A stretch of 64,000 nucleotides of DNA from Smallanthus sonchifolius. Taxonomy: Eukaryota > Streptophyta > Magnoliopsida > Asterales > Asteraceae. Below the pieces are notes generated by a model, which saw nothing but the letters and a program-made list of their open reading frames with translations, had not been told where the DNA came from and did no database searches. A program made the translations under genes and the position numbers. The DNA lies in the NCBI GenBank assembly GCA_023525975.1, contig CM042028.1:79607501-79671500 (forward strand). The letters are read 5' to 3'. Below, one piece after another: positions 1 through 11,649 of the stretch; within the stretch, counting starts at the first letter, position 1; every line of letters begins with the position of its first letter.

Positions 1-31
1 GCTTTTGTTTGACTTTTAGGGTCAAACTTAC

Positions 32-2849
32 CTCTTTCATTTCCTCAAGGCTAATAGCACCATTTTTATCTACATCAATTGCATGAAACTGATCTTTAAG
101 ATCTGATAACGCCTCTTCGTCAAGTGTGCTAGCCAAAGCCTATGCAATAATATATAATCTTAGAAAAAAAATATATATTTGTGATTACTTTTATAATATG
201 AGAGAAATGGTTACCCGTAGAGCAAATTGTTTTAGGCGACTGTATTTTAAAAATTCACGCATGTTGGATAGAACGGAAATGTCAAGAGGAATTTCAGAAG
301 CATTTCCACCTTCTCGAACCCACGGGTGTGCTATAAAAAGCACATCCAAGGTTAGATTACAAAATGGTTGTGGAAAACAAATTTCAAATATAAAAATTGA
401 CATTAAAGAGGTGTTTGAATGTGTGTTTTAAAAGTGATGATGTGATATTGAAGAACCATCAAAATTCAAAGATGAGTTGTAATAAAAAGGGATGTGGAAT
501 ATAATGTTTGGATGTGCTTCATCTATTTGAAGTTGTAAAAATTAGATAATTAGATGTTTGAGTGTTTGACAAATTCATATTATTTAAACAATTAACATAA
601 CTATACATTTTTATGGAAAAGGAGTAACATTTTATGAAATTGATTATTTGATCCATAAATAATTAGATAATCATTTACATCGTTTCAAAACCACATATCC
701 AACCGTAAAACAAATCACAAATAAAATAATTGAAGAGAAATTGTTCTCGTGACTTAAACCCGACAATTTTAAGATATAAATAAACAAGAACAAGAAAAAG
801 AAACATACATAGGGCTTGAGCAGCAGTCAATCTTATACGAGGATCTTTCACAAGCAATTTCTTTACAAAATCTTTGGCACTCGGGCTTATGTCTAGCCAT
901 GGTTTGCGCCGAAAATCAGGCTTGTTTCTTAACACCTATAAATTCATACCAATATTATAAAAATCACCATTTTCACAAATCACCAATATACATTTTATTA
1001 AAAACAGTTTACCTCTTTAAAAATCCCATTTTCAGATTTATCCCAAAATGGGCGACGCCCACATAGTAGAATGTATGTGATAACGCCTATGCTCCAAACA
1101 TCTGATTCGGGCCCTGATTTGCGTTTCAATACTTCAGGAGCAACATAGTATGCACTGCCTACCATATCAGTAAACTTCTTTCCTACAAATAATAAAAAAT
1201 ATTTCTATATGAAAATACATCCATATAAATACTAAAAATAATCAAATAACGGTTGGAGAAGATAAATATTAAAGTAAATACTGAAACGGATATTATACAT
1301 TTACATTTTACACTAACCTGGTCTTATAAAGTCTGATAGACCAAAATCTGTAGCCTTTAACTGTGAATCGTCATCACTCGACTTGAAAAGAAAATTCTAT
1401 AAAAATAAAAAATAAAAACCAAGTTAAGATTAGCATCATCCTAGGAACATCGGGTCAATGTAAGACAGACTGTATTGTGTGTTTTCATACCTCTGGTTTC
1501 ATGTCACGATGTACCAAACCATGTAAATGGCATTCAGCAGCAACTTTAAGCATTTGCCTTACAACAATTGCTGCATCTTTCTCTGAGTAACAGCTATCTT
1601 TCCTGGATAAAATAAACTAATGTTAAGTCGTAGAACCATATATGCAATATGACGTGTGTTTGACTTTTGTGGTCAAAAGGATTATTAGCATTCAACTTGA
1701 AAACTAATAAAATACCTAAGATTTTATGCCAAATTTGCAATACCTAATTACATTTTACAAAATGTTCTACTATTAGGAACATATAGGTGCCGAGTTCGTT
1801 ATAAAATCTAAATTAACATTTAACTAAAAACTAACAGGTTTGACCAAAAAAGTCAGCGTTCATCTAAAGATCAAGATGGGAATTCTTACTTTCCTAAAAT
1901 CCGATTCAACAACTCGCCACCCTCACATAACCTGAAAAGTGTAACCATAAGGCATAAAGTCAAGATCTTTATAACTGAATCAAGCACTGAAAGAAAAAAG
2001 TCAACTCTGTCATTCAACATACTCCATAACTATGTACACAGAGGAGCTATCTTCAAATGCATTATAAAACTGAACCACATTTTCATGACCACTTAAAGCT
2101 TTCAATATCTTAACTTCTCTTTTAACATCTTCCACAGCATCCTGAAGAACCATCTGTCGGAAAAAGGAGAAAAAATATATCTTTAGATTATTAATTTCAT
2201 ACTTGCCAACAATATCAATTTTGTTGGTGACATGAAATATCATCTTACTAAAGTTATAACAGACAACAAAATCAAAACATATGATCTTGGGCAAAAATTT
2301 GATATCAAAATTAAATATCAAAAGTAAGTATGATTCAAGAAATTGGTCAACTGATGCATCTTCTGACATGTGAATTATTTAATTAAAAATCTCTAATTGG
2401 TATCATTTATTCATTCATACATGATCTTTCTAACCTTCAAATGTTCTAAATCTAGAGTACAATAAGTAGTACTGATGCTACTAAATCAAGAAACTAAGCA
2501 AAACCCTAAAACAGAAATCAATCAAATCATATTAAAAATGACAAAAAGGTACCTTATTTTTGTCAATTTTCTTGACAGCAACACGATCTCCATTAGCTTT
2601 ATCTATAGCAACATATGTATACCCAAATTGCCCATGACCCAACAATTTCCCAATGGAATAATTCCTATCAAAATCTTTAAGATACCCAAAATCTATTCTT
2701 TTCCCAAAAGGGGTCACTCCTTTTCTTGAAGTTGACTTTTCTTTCTTCTGTTTTTGTTTCTGATCAATGTGGATCTCCTTGGGTTTATCATGGTTTCCGG
2801 TGTTGCTGTTGGAACCACTGATCTTGGTGGTTGACAAGCAAACACCCAT
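32..2849 (-). CDS. CPK16/18: Calcium-dependent protein kinase, subgroup IV (CPK16/18/28-like), 5' part
   Basis: Ca2+-sensing Ser/Thr kinase, incomplete because it runs off the left edge. Exons on the minus strand: 2849-2553, 2153-2023, 1931-1890, 1602-1491, 1396-1318, 1182-1013, 935-809, 330-215, 139-32; all introns are GT-AG and every phase fits, giving 394 residues so far. The start is MGVCLS, with Gly2 and Cys4 as a myristoylation/palmitoylation signal for membrane attachment. Visible: Gly-rich loop GHGQFG (71-76), invariant Lys93, HRDMKPEN (188-195), DFG (211-213), APE (235-237), autoinhibitory junction SRLKQFALRALAS, and first EF-hand loop DVDKNGAISLEE (380-391). EF-hands 2-4 should lie to the left of the window. 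An upstream in-frame ATG eight codons earlier is rejected because it would bury the acylation signal. Nothing looks broken. Subgroup IV is clear from sequence recalled for Arabidopsis CPK16/18/28; the exact orthologue is not. Confidence 0.95.
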
Positions 2850-3112
2850 ATCATGTAACTTGATGAAACTCAATCAAAATTGAATTTTTGACAATGGGTT
2901 TGTGGGATTTAATACTAAACTTGTTCCAAAATGTGGGGAATTAAATATGAATGAGATGGAGAAGATAGAGTGAGAAAAGGTAATAAAATAAAGAAAATGT
3001 GAGAGAAACGAGGGAGGAGAGGGTAGATGTCCAGAAGATGGTGTTGGTCATATAATAGTAAAATACACAATTTTTTTCATCAGTCTAGCGCGTGTGCGGC
3101 CCAGAACATCTA

Positions 3113-3746
3113 AGGGCATCATAGACATGTTATTGTCTCAAACTCCCATGGCCTAAAAGGCCATAGTCCCTCTAAGAAGCTGGTCATGGAGGGATACCTC
3201 CACATAGCTAGTTAGCAGGTTGAGGTCTCGTTCGTTAACGGAATTAACCAGACAAATCGCTCCGCCAACTAAGAACGGCCATGCACCACCACTTGGTTCT
3301 CGAAATTCTCGGGTCATAGGGACTGTTTCCGGAGTCAATGTGCGAGAAACCAAGTCGTTGGGGTTGTTTGGCTCGTGAATGGGGCTGAGGGGGGCTTGGT
3401 TTCTTGGGAACCTCTTGGTCGCTGGGCGCCCGTGGCCCTTGTCAGGGCGCTGAGCATTCACATCAGTTTCTGCATATGTTTGTGAGTGGATTCTACATAT
3501 TTTATGGAGTGGTTTAAAGTAGTTGTGAGTGGAGGAGAGATAAAAGGTATAAATTTTTTGTATATTTGGGGAAAATTGTTCACCCCTATTAATATTTTAA
3601 TATTTTTTAAAGTGGTTGTGAGTGGAGGAGAGAGAAAAGGTAATGATAAAGGTATAAATAAATATTATTTAATTAAAAATTTTAGAGAAAATATTGTGAT
3701 TTTTAGTGTAATTATAAGATGATGAAAAATCTAATAGGAATGCTCT
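3113..3746. repeat. Possible PIF/Harbinger-like MITE
   Basis: The block begins GGGCATCATAG after TAA and ends GGAATGCTC before TTA. The ends are loosely inverted (GGGCAT / GAGCAT), as in plant PIF/Harbinger MITEs, but the target triplets do not match exactly. Inside is a direct repeat: a GTTGTGAGTGGAGGAGAGA core at about 3522 and again at about 3615, each followed by a GGTATAAA motif. A 102-residue open frame on the minus strand (3461-3153) has no recognisable domain and is probably chance. The DNA from 2850 to 3112 is the AT-rich leader and promoter region of the kinase gene, with no TATA box I would commit to. Confidence 0.3.
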
Positions 3747-4304
3747 TACGAAGAAGAGAGAGATTGAGGACCCCATAGTTTGTTAAATTTTGCCTTTTTA
3801 ATTTGGTTGTTTACAGTCTGTTCATACACAGGATGTTCAGGTGTGTACTAAGTGTCATTATGGCATTCAATGAACAAATTTGTCTTTTTTCTGAGAAATT
3901 ATGATGTGTATAATTTTAAGGTTTTTTTCTTATTCTCCTCTCTGTCATGGATCTTCTTCCGACATGTCCCACGGATGACGTCAACTGTTATAAAGATTCG
4001 TGTGACTGGACTTGGGTCTGGTAACGGTGTTGAAGAGGACGGATCGTCTTGTACAATTGCATTTCTAAACGTACACAAGCAACATTTGTTAGGCTCATCA
4101 CAGGGACAGGGGATTCTTGTTGTGACCGGACTCTAGTGTGAGGCTAAGTGATCAAAATAATAATGTATTGGGAAAAGGATAGTAATGGTGAGTAGTTGGG
4201 TTGTATGATACAGGAGAGGGATATTTGTAGCTCTAGAACATTATGTGGATTATTCATCATAGATATTAAAGTACTATTTTAGTAGATGTGGTTTGCTAAA
4301 AATA
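3747..4304. other. Intergenic, no gene seen
   Basis: Between the putative MITE and the GRF-bearing element. One 94-codon open frame lies here (3852-4136, +), with no recognisable domain or splice support. I see nothing else. Confidence 0.4.
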
Positions 4305-5301
4305 ACAATTTCAGTCCAATATTTTAAATCTTATCAAAACAGTACCCGATCTTTCATTTTTGTTTCAATCAAGTCCAACCCCGTTAACTCCATCCAAACA
4401 TCTATTATTTCCATCAGTGTGCCCCTCGCGTGAGGGGCAATTTAGTCCTTTCAATTTTTCATCCACCCTCGTTCCTTTTAAACCGTAAAACTGAATACGA
4501 AGAAATGAAAGGCAGAGACGATGGAAACGATTAACGATTGTAATAGAAATCCTCAAACCCTACGAAGCAATGGCATGTTGTTTTGTTCTTGTGGTTCAAG
4601 TACAAGGATTCAAACCTCATGGACATATTCAAACTCCGGTAGGAGATTTTACCGTTGCACTAGAAGTGTAAGTGTTTTGTTTAATATTTTTTTTTGGTCT
4701 GATTTTTTTTTTTTGCAATAATACAGGGATCAAATTGTGGTTTTGTTGGTTGGATTGATCCCCCATGTGTCAAAGATCTGCTGAAATCATCCCGGGACTC
4801 TTGAGATCCATCAACAGGCATGAAGTCATGGCAAGAACAAGTGAAATTAATAATTGAAGGCTGGAGATTTTATTAGCTTTAAGTTGGATGTTCTTTGTGT
4901 TGTATTTGATTTCAAAATGACCTAAAAGGTTGTAATGGTCATTCCTATGTTATCATGTATTATTATTATGTTGATGAAATGAAATGCACTAAGATGCAAA
5001 TTTTATCAAGTTAAGTTTCATTTGATATGCATTAAATTGGCTGTTTTCATATGATATGCACACAATAGGCTGCAAAAACTGAGTTTCATATGATATGCAC
5101 AAAATGAGTTTTTTTAAGAACAAAAGATTTTCATTTTAAAGGGATTGAAAAAATTGAAAGGACTAAATTGCCCCTCACGTGAGGGGTACACTGATGGAAA
5201 TGACGGATGTATTGGATGAAGTTAACGGGGTTGGACTTGATTGAAAAAAAATGAAAGATCAAGTACTGTTTTGACATGATTTAAATTATTAGACTGAAAT
5301 G
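4305..5301 (+). mobile_element. Long-TIR MULE-like element carrying a GRF zinc-finger gene
   Basis: Inverted repeats of about 155 bp flank the block: 4305-4460 and 5146-5301. The left copy reads TTTCAGTCCAATA, then AAAACAGTACCCGATC, AAGTCCAACCCCGTTAAC and GTGAGGGGCAATTTAGTCC; the right copy is its reverse complement with scattered mismatches. Long TIRs enclosing a small spliced gene are typical of Mutator-like elements. I could not find a 9-bp target duplication, so the superfamily is inferred. The only gene inside is the GRF zinc-finger gene at 4521-4804. Confidence 0.6.
4521..4804 (+). CDS. Small GRF-type zinc-finger protein (At4g04775-like), 74 aa
   Basis: Two exons, 4521-4667 and 4727-4804, joined across a GTAAGT...ATACAG intron; the frame stays open to TGA at 4802. 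The joined protein has the GRF zinc-finger pattern: CSCG at the start, SWTYSNSGRRFYRC in the middle, then CGFVGWIDPPC. GRF fingers bind single-stranded DNA in DNA-repair and topoisomerase proteins. In plants, very small stand-alone GRF proteins form a large, poorly understood family. Here the gene lies wholly between long inverted repeats, so it is probably a transposon passenger or accessory gene rather than a single-copy host gene. No transposase accompanies it. Confidence 0.65.
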
Positions 5302-6225
5302 ACAATTATGTACGTTACATGTCATTCATGAGGATGGTGAATATGAATCTCTCTTTTTTGCTGGAGATTTAGGACATTATCCACCAGACCAAGGCATCGA
5401 CTATTGGTCTGTATGTGGTGTTCACTAAAACGTGATTATTTATTTATCATGTTTCATGGTGTGTCAATTTTTTACATATAATCTCCATCATCTTTATTAT
5501 GTTATTCATTTTCTCTAAATTTTTCATAATACATACATCCATAGTATAAATTATAAATCAAAACTAAAATTATTATTACCAAACTTCATTATGAAGTCAC
5601 ATATAATATAATTTATTCATTAAAAAGAAAATTTATATGTTATATATTGTTTATTTAAATAATTTGTCGCATGCATAAAACCAAATATTGAGGAGGCTAC
5701 ATGTTTATTGGTTTTAGTTTATTTTAATATTCCACTTGCATCATTATGTTTAGTGACAAACCATCACGTTTGTATTATCTCAATAAATTTATAATTTAAG
5801 GACATACTTAAACGAGACACGTGTATTTCTTTATGTTAGAAAGCTCAGGAAATGATTTTTTTTAAACTATTTTATATTTGGACAAGCTTTTAACTCACAA
5901 CCTCTTATTTTTAGGACTTCTTTCTTAAGGAAATTAAATAATTTATACATGTTAAAAGTAAAAAAGACTCCATTCACAAATATTGAAATATATAACTATA
6001 TATAATTTATTTTTGAATATAATATACACTTAACTTTATTGGTTTGGATTATATACACAGTCGTCAATATTATATAACATACGATTAAAAAATAAATTTA
6101 TTACTAAAATGTGCTTCATCCCACGTCAATTTGAAAATGACCATTCCCACATCAATTTGATTGTTTTAAAAAAATTTATTAATTTAATATTTATATTTAC
6201 TTTTAAACATAATTTTGTTTTCTGC
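5302..6225. other. AT-rich intergenic, no gene seen
   Basis: Very AT-rich DNA with no convincing coding signal on either strand and no clear element boundaries. Confidence 0.4.
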
Positions 6226-6870
6226 TTAGGATGGAGGGGGTGGTCTTCGGGTTGGGGCTCGGGTAAGCAGTAACACCGTCGCAACCCTTGCGGGTAGTGG
6301 CTTCGGGTTCAGTTCACGGGTTCTACAGCCCGAGTACTTAAAACTTGGAATTCGAAGGTTAGGTAGTTTAGGGGTTGACGGGTCCAGGGGTTCTACCCCT
6401 TGTGAGGGGATAATTTAGAGTAAAAATGACATGATAAATTTCTATTAGTTTAGAGCTAGGGTACTTTGGGGTTAAAGGGGTTCCACCCCCTCCACCCTTA
6501 TAACTTTTAAAACCGAGCCGGGTCAAATATAATATTTTTTTAGGTTTATTTTTTCTTAAATTCTAAATATACGGTTATGATTGCTTAATTTATCTAGGTT
6601 TTGATGTAATTTTTTTCAAAATCGAGCCGTGTCAAATATAATATATATATATATATATATATTATTTTGTGTACTGTAACGTTCGTTTTTCGCAACAACG
6701 TAATTCACCGTTACGTCGTGCTTATTTTATCCATGTTATGTTCGTTGTGACTTGTTTATTTTTATCTACGTTTCGATGTGATTTTTTTTCAAAACCTAGC
6801 CGGGTCAAATATAATATATTTTTTATTTTATTTGAGTTAATTTCGATTTTCGTCCTTGGGGTTTACCCAA
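6226..6870. repeat. GC-richer block followed by diverged tandem repeats
   Basis: 6226-6500 is notably GC-richer than its surroundings and contains GGGGTTCTACCCC-type runs, as in LTR remnants. After it a motif of the form GAGCCGGGTCAAATATAATAT recurs at about 6514, 6623 and 6803, each preceded by a GATGT(A/G)ATTTTTTT(C)AAAA-like stretch in the last two. This looks like a diverged tandem array with unequal spacers. An (AT)n run lies at about 6640-6662. No coding function is visible. Confidence 0.5.
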
Positions 6871-7048
6871 TTTAACCATGTGAGTACTAATTCTTATTTT
6901 TTTCGCAATCTATGGCCTGAGGTTTTTTTTTAACCGTTTGAATCCCATTGACAAACGTCGTCTGATTTCGACGCTAAATGATAGTCACGTGCCCCCACCT
7001 GAGGCCATTTTTGTCCATTTCTATTTCTCTTTTTAAACCCGTCTAGAC

Positions 7049-8328
7049 TAGGCCTGTAAACGATCCGATCGATCACGAACATATGCATGTTTGGGTTCGT
7101 TCGTTTAACTTTAGACGAACTCGAACTCGAACACTTAAACGAACATCAAATATATGTTCATGTTCGTTTGTTTAAAATGTGGGCCTGTTCGTGTTCGTTC
7201 GTGTTCGTTCGTTTAAAACCTCAACGAACAGTTCGTGAACGTAAACGAACACTTATACGAACATAAACGGACAGTTAAACGAACATAAATGAACACTAAA
7301 CGAACACTTATACGAACATAAACGGACAGTTAAACGAACACAAACGAACACTAAATGAACACAAACGAACACTAACTGCACACAAACGAACACTAAATGA
7401 GCACAAACGAACACAAAAGAACGGTCTTTAACAACAATACAACATCATTCATCCAAAAATTACATCAAAGTTGTTTATGAGTACATGAAAAGAATCCATC
7501 AAGATTCTATGAAAATGTTCATCATGATTCCAACAAAAAAATCAACCGTTCATCCTTGTTTCATCCAAAACGTGTTATCCAAAGTCTTCCATGCTAACCT
7601 ATAATAAAAAGAGATATATGATGTTAGTGGTCCTAATGTACATATTATATTTACGAAACCAATAACACAATAATTAAATACTTCACCGTGTTTTTCATTC
7701 AAGCATGATGTATGCAATATCGCCATTTTCCTACAGTAGCAATGAAAAAATATGTTAGTTGTTAAATAATAATGAGATTATAATTGAAAGAATAAGTAAA
7801 TCACCTTGGTTTTCTTTTTATGTAATCCATAATAATGACGATACCAATCAGCTCCACAAACAAGTGTATCTACCATCTTCGTTCCTAAACATGAACGATG
7901 CGGGTCAATAACCCTCCCACCAGCGCTAAAAGCTGATTCAGAAGCAACAGTTGTTATCGGAACAGATAAGATATCAGCCGCGTCCATATGGGCTGTTTTG
8001 ACGGACCCATCTCATGGATTGATCGAGAATGAATGATGCTATGATTTATATTTCATATTTTTTATAGCATATGTTATAAACGAACATAAACGAACATAAA
8101 TAAACGAACATAAACGAACGAGCATAAACGAACAATTAAACGAACATAAACGAACGTTCACGAACATAAATGAACGAACGAAAGGTGTGTTCATGTTCGT
8201 TCGTTTAATTAAACGAACACAACTTTTTGTTCATGTTCGTTCGTTTAATAAATAAACGAACATAAACGAACTTCCCGCCGAACGGTTCACGAATAGTTCA
8301 CCGAGCGTTCGGTTCGTTTACAGGCCTA
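7049..8328 (-). mobile_element. Non-autonomous hAT transposon with 8-bp TSD
   Basis: Both ends carry TAGGCCTGTAAACGA in inverted orientation (7049 and 8328). The flanks are an identical 8-bp duplication, GTCTAGAC (7041-7048 and 8329-8336), itself a palindrome. An 8-bp target duplication is diagnostic of hAT. The subterminal 200-350 bp at each end are arrays of the CGAACATAAACGAAC type, up to about 7410 on the left and from about 8080 on the right, resembling repeated transposase-binding sites. The element interrupts a dispersed repeat whose halves lie at about 6840-7040 and 8337-8440. Only the 3' end of a transposase gene remains. Confidence 0.92.
7695..7987 (-). pseudogene. hAT transposase, C-terminal dimerisation fragment
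   Basis: Exon 7987-7805 encodes the hAT dimerisation signature: ILSVPITTVASESAFSAGG, then RVIDPHRS and CGADWY. A GT-AG intron leads to 7730-7695, which adds ENGDIAYIMLE and a stop, so this is the true C-terminus. Everything upstream (BED finger, catalytic DDE core) has been deleted; the open frame extends only a few codons before the ILSVP motif. It cannot be an active transposase. Confidence 0.88.
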
Positions 8329-8336
8329 GTCTAGAC

Positions 8337-9050
8337 ATAAATGGGGCCCACTTCTTCATCATCATCTCTCTCTCACACACACTCTCTTTATCCACCCATT
8401 TTCATTCCATTTGCAAAAAACTTGAGTTCTAGAACAATTTGAACAAGAAGTCGAATCAGTGTTCTACAATGGCTTCATCTGATAATTTGGCGGTGACTGA
8501 CCCATGGATGTTCATATCCATCGTCGGCAACCCTCCCTAACCCATCGTCCAACCCTCCCCAACCACACCATCATCCTCCCAAAACAGCCTAATCCTAATT
8601 GAAGAACACATGGGAAAGAAACATTCTGAATTGAGTTTTAGAAGTCGATTGATGATGAAATTCGCTTACTTGGTCAAGTCGGATTTTCGTTGTTTTTCAT
8701 CGATTTTCGTCGTTTTTCACTGATTATTGTTGGATTTTCGCTGCTTTTCAAGAAGATACGTTGGAAGACAAGAATTAAATAATTACTATGTCTATAATAT
8801 TAAAGAATGAATATCAATTTTTGAAATACTTTAGTATTTGAACATGCATCCTTTTGATTTATATTGAGATTCATGTATTTTGTTATAAATATTAGTAAAC
8901 TTATGATATTTGACATATATATAATTTCTTGAAAATTAATTTCTTTGTAATTTATCATGTCCGAGTACTCCCCGCCTAGGCTGAATACTCGCAACTCCTC
9001 AGTCGACCGACTTGGCCGCTCTTAGCGACTTTTGCAACCATGATGTGCAT
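8337..9050. other. Intergenic repeat flank, no gene seen
   Basis: 8337-8440 continues the dispersed repeat split by the hAT insertion, with a CT/CA-rich CTCTCTCACACACACTC stretch. From 8600 to 8760 ATTTTCGTCG/ATTTTCGCTG-like motifs recur. The rest is AT-rich and non-coding. Confidence 0.4.
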
Positions 9051-9057
9051 ACATAAC

Positions 9058-9190
9058 AAAATGAAGTTTATAAAATGATGTTTATAAAATGAAGTTTATG
9101 AAATGATGTTTAAGAAATGAAGTACACGAAATGATGTTTATGAAATAAAGTTTACGAAATGATGTTTATGAAGAGGAGTCTATGAAATGT
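9058..9190 (+). repeat. Degenerate short tandem array (ATGAAGTTTATAAA type)
   Basis: Variants of AAATGAAGTTTATAAAATGATGTTTAT repeat several times with substitutions. It may belong to the same LTR-like sequence as the arrays at 9473 and 9738. Confidence 0.6.
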
Positions 9191-9472
9191 TCTATCAAAG
9201 AAGTTTTCGAAATGTTTATGAATGAGAAGTTATTTAATAAAACGTATGAGAGGTTATTTAATAAAACGTATGAATGTTTTAACTGAAGTTTAAAGTAAAA
9301 GAAGTAAATGTTTTCTGAAAGTCACAATATGAATGAATCTGTCATGGTTCCTTCGGGAATCGAAGTGAAGTTATGTATGTTTTGGCAATACCTTTATAGG
9401 GGCCTTTGTGGCTGGCCAACTGTTGTACAATTAGTGGTGACGACGGTCATCAAGGGGATTAACGTGATCCTT

Positions 9473-9624
9473 GAAGTTTGGTACGTACTACTTTTTGGAG
9501 CGCCATGCTTGAAGTTTGGTATGAGTTACTCTTCGGAGTACCATGCTTGAAGTTTGGTACGTGTTACTCTTTGGAGTATCGTGCTTGAAGTTTGATACGT
9601 GCTACTCGTCTGAGTACAATGCTT
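9473..9624 (+). repeat. Four 38-bp tandem repeats
   Basis: Units start with GAAGTTTGGTACGT at 9473, 9511, 9549 and 9587 (the last reads GAAGTTTGATACGT), and a partial fifth begins at 9625. Each unit runs through TACTCTTTGGAGTA-like sequence to GTGCTT or ATGCTT. The phase is constant at 38 bp. No protein function is evident. Confidence 0.85.
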
Positions 9625-9737
9625 GAAGTTGGAATTGACGGTTACGGGAATGCGCAGATTCGATATATATGTTGACTTATGATTAATTATGTTATTGCAT
9701 GCTTACGTACGATTATTATAGAAGTTTAACTGTTTAT

Positions 9738-9910
9738 GTTTTGTCAAAATATTTGAAGTTAATATTTTATGTAAAACTAGAACTCACTCAGCGAAGCTGA
9801 CTTTTTAGCATGCACATTCTTGTTTTGTTTTGGCAAAATATTTGAAGTTAATATTTTATGTAAAACTAGAACTCACTCAGTGAAGCTGGCTTTTTAGTAT
9901 GCACATTCAA
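9738..9910 (+). repeat. 89-bp direct duplication, probably LTR-derived
   Basis: Two copies, 9738-9826 and 9827-9910, of a block that includes TATTTGAAGTTAATATTTTA and AACTAGAACTCACTCAGC. They differ at a few bases. The ACTCACTCAGCGAAGCTGAC style resembles Ty3/gypsy LTRs of Asteraceae as I remember them, so the region from 9.0 to about 10.4 kb may be an LTR remnant. Confidence 0.6.
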
Positions 9911-9912
9911 GT

Positions 9913-11560
9913 TAAGTGTAGGAAGAGATGATGCATGGATGCTTGGTTAAGCGATTAAGAGTTATCCGGTCATCGAAGAAGTCTGGCATCCCGTTATGTT
10001 TTGAACTATGAACAATGTTAAGACAATGTTTATGTTTTTTTTATGGACAAGTTGTGATGTGATGAATGATTTTCCGTTGTGTTAATGATTTCAAGGTTTA
10101 AGAGCCATATGTTAAAGAGTAAATCTAACACGTGAGCCCTCTCAGGTTTAAGGCCTTACATGGACAGATTTGTGATTGTTCAAGTTTAGAGTTTCAAGAT
10201 GAAACAAGGACATTATGGTATTGAGGGAGTACCTCAATACATGCCACAAGACGATATCATTGGGATGATTTCGGTCTAATGATAGAGAATATTGAAGATA
10301 GCAAGAGTAAATGATTTTTATGTTTTAGAAATCATCGTTGTATCCGTTTAAAATTAATTTTAATGAAATAAGTTTGTATTTTATTTATTTTTGAAATGGT
10401 GTATTATCGTTTTTTCTAATGTTTTGAATAAACGGTTTGATCAAAAGATTATAAACAATAATTATTATTATAAAAATACAAAAATAGTTTTATTTTATGA
10501 AAACATTGCTTAAAAACCACATAGAATTTTTTATAATGATATAATTTTAACGGATAATGCAAGAAGTGATTTACATCATCTTCGGTTGTTGTACCGTTGA
10601 TCGTTTGATGATTCTCGTGTATTGGCTAGCACTGTTCGTTGTTGTATCGTTATGGATTTCGATAGTCAAGTTACTCACTCATTCCAACAAGATCAAAGGT
10701 AAGAAAATTAAAGTGTTTTAATGTTTTTTCATCATCTTCGGTTTCTATTGATCTTACATCTGGAATCCTGGTGGAACAGTTTTGTCTTTAATCAAAACAA
10801 TTTTCGTGGTTTTATTCTTCCGCCGCTAAACTTTGAAATTTTAAAAGTTACCACGAAGTCCCAACATGTTGTACATGGTATTGTACTGGTTTATTTCCCA
10901 TCGATAACGAGGGTATCGTAATTATTTATTTTAATAAAAATGAACCCATTTTCCTACCTAGTCAAACATCTTTTAAAGCATCACCAAGATTTTTGAGGCT
11001 GTGAAGTAATTAGAGAGAGCGAAATCATCAAATTTTGTTGCCAAGTAAATGAAGAAAGTGAGGTGGAGAATCCTTCGAAGTACTGAAATGAATGACTTAT
11101 ATGTTAATGATTTGCCTCATCAATGATTTCCCCTAAAAAGTTTGATCAAATCGCTAGTATTATTCATCATCACAACTCATTTCCCAGTTTCTTCAATGTT
11201 ACTTCTTTCTTTCAACTCCCACCTGATACATCAATATCCTCGGCCAAGACTACTCGAGCCATTGATTCCATAAAAGTTGGGATATGAATTGATGTACTGT
11301 TTATGGAATACATACAATAAGAAAAGTTATGCTTGCCCTAAGACCATCTATACAACAATACAGTAAGTAGTTGAATAGCTTAAATCTATAATTTGGGATT
11401 TTCTCATAAATGGGAATAAAATGAATTTAATGAAAAGAAAAGAGAGAGTTGATATCATGATATCAATGGCAACAATCGCGGTTAAAAATCAAAGAAACTG
11501 TCATTGAAAAGCTAATGTTCTTCTGATTAGTTCATAAATCCGAAGCCAACAATCATAATC
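9913..11560. other. Intergenic, probable LTR remnant then TRA1 downstream flank
   Basis: 9913-10400 looks like the continuation of an LTR-type repeat. A short open frame at 10721-10921 has no domain. From about 10950 onward the DNA is non-coding and probably includes the 3' UTR of the TRA1 pseudogene, whose stop is at 11650. Confidence 0.4.
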
Positions 11561-11649
11561 GACTCAAGCAAAGGTGAGTTTTTAGTTTGCATATGTACAA
11601 CTCAAATGTATATCTACAAATTATTTGCCTCCAGCCATCTTTGCTAAAT

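Noticed and set aside
3153..3461. 102-codon open frame on the minus strand
   Set aside because: No domain, no splice partner, and it lies in a repeat-like block; composition resembles translated non-coding DNA.
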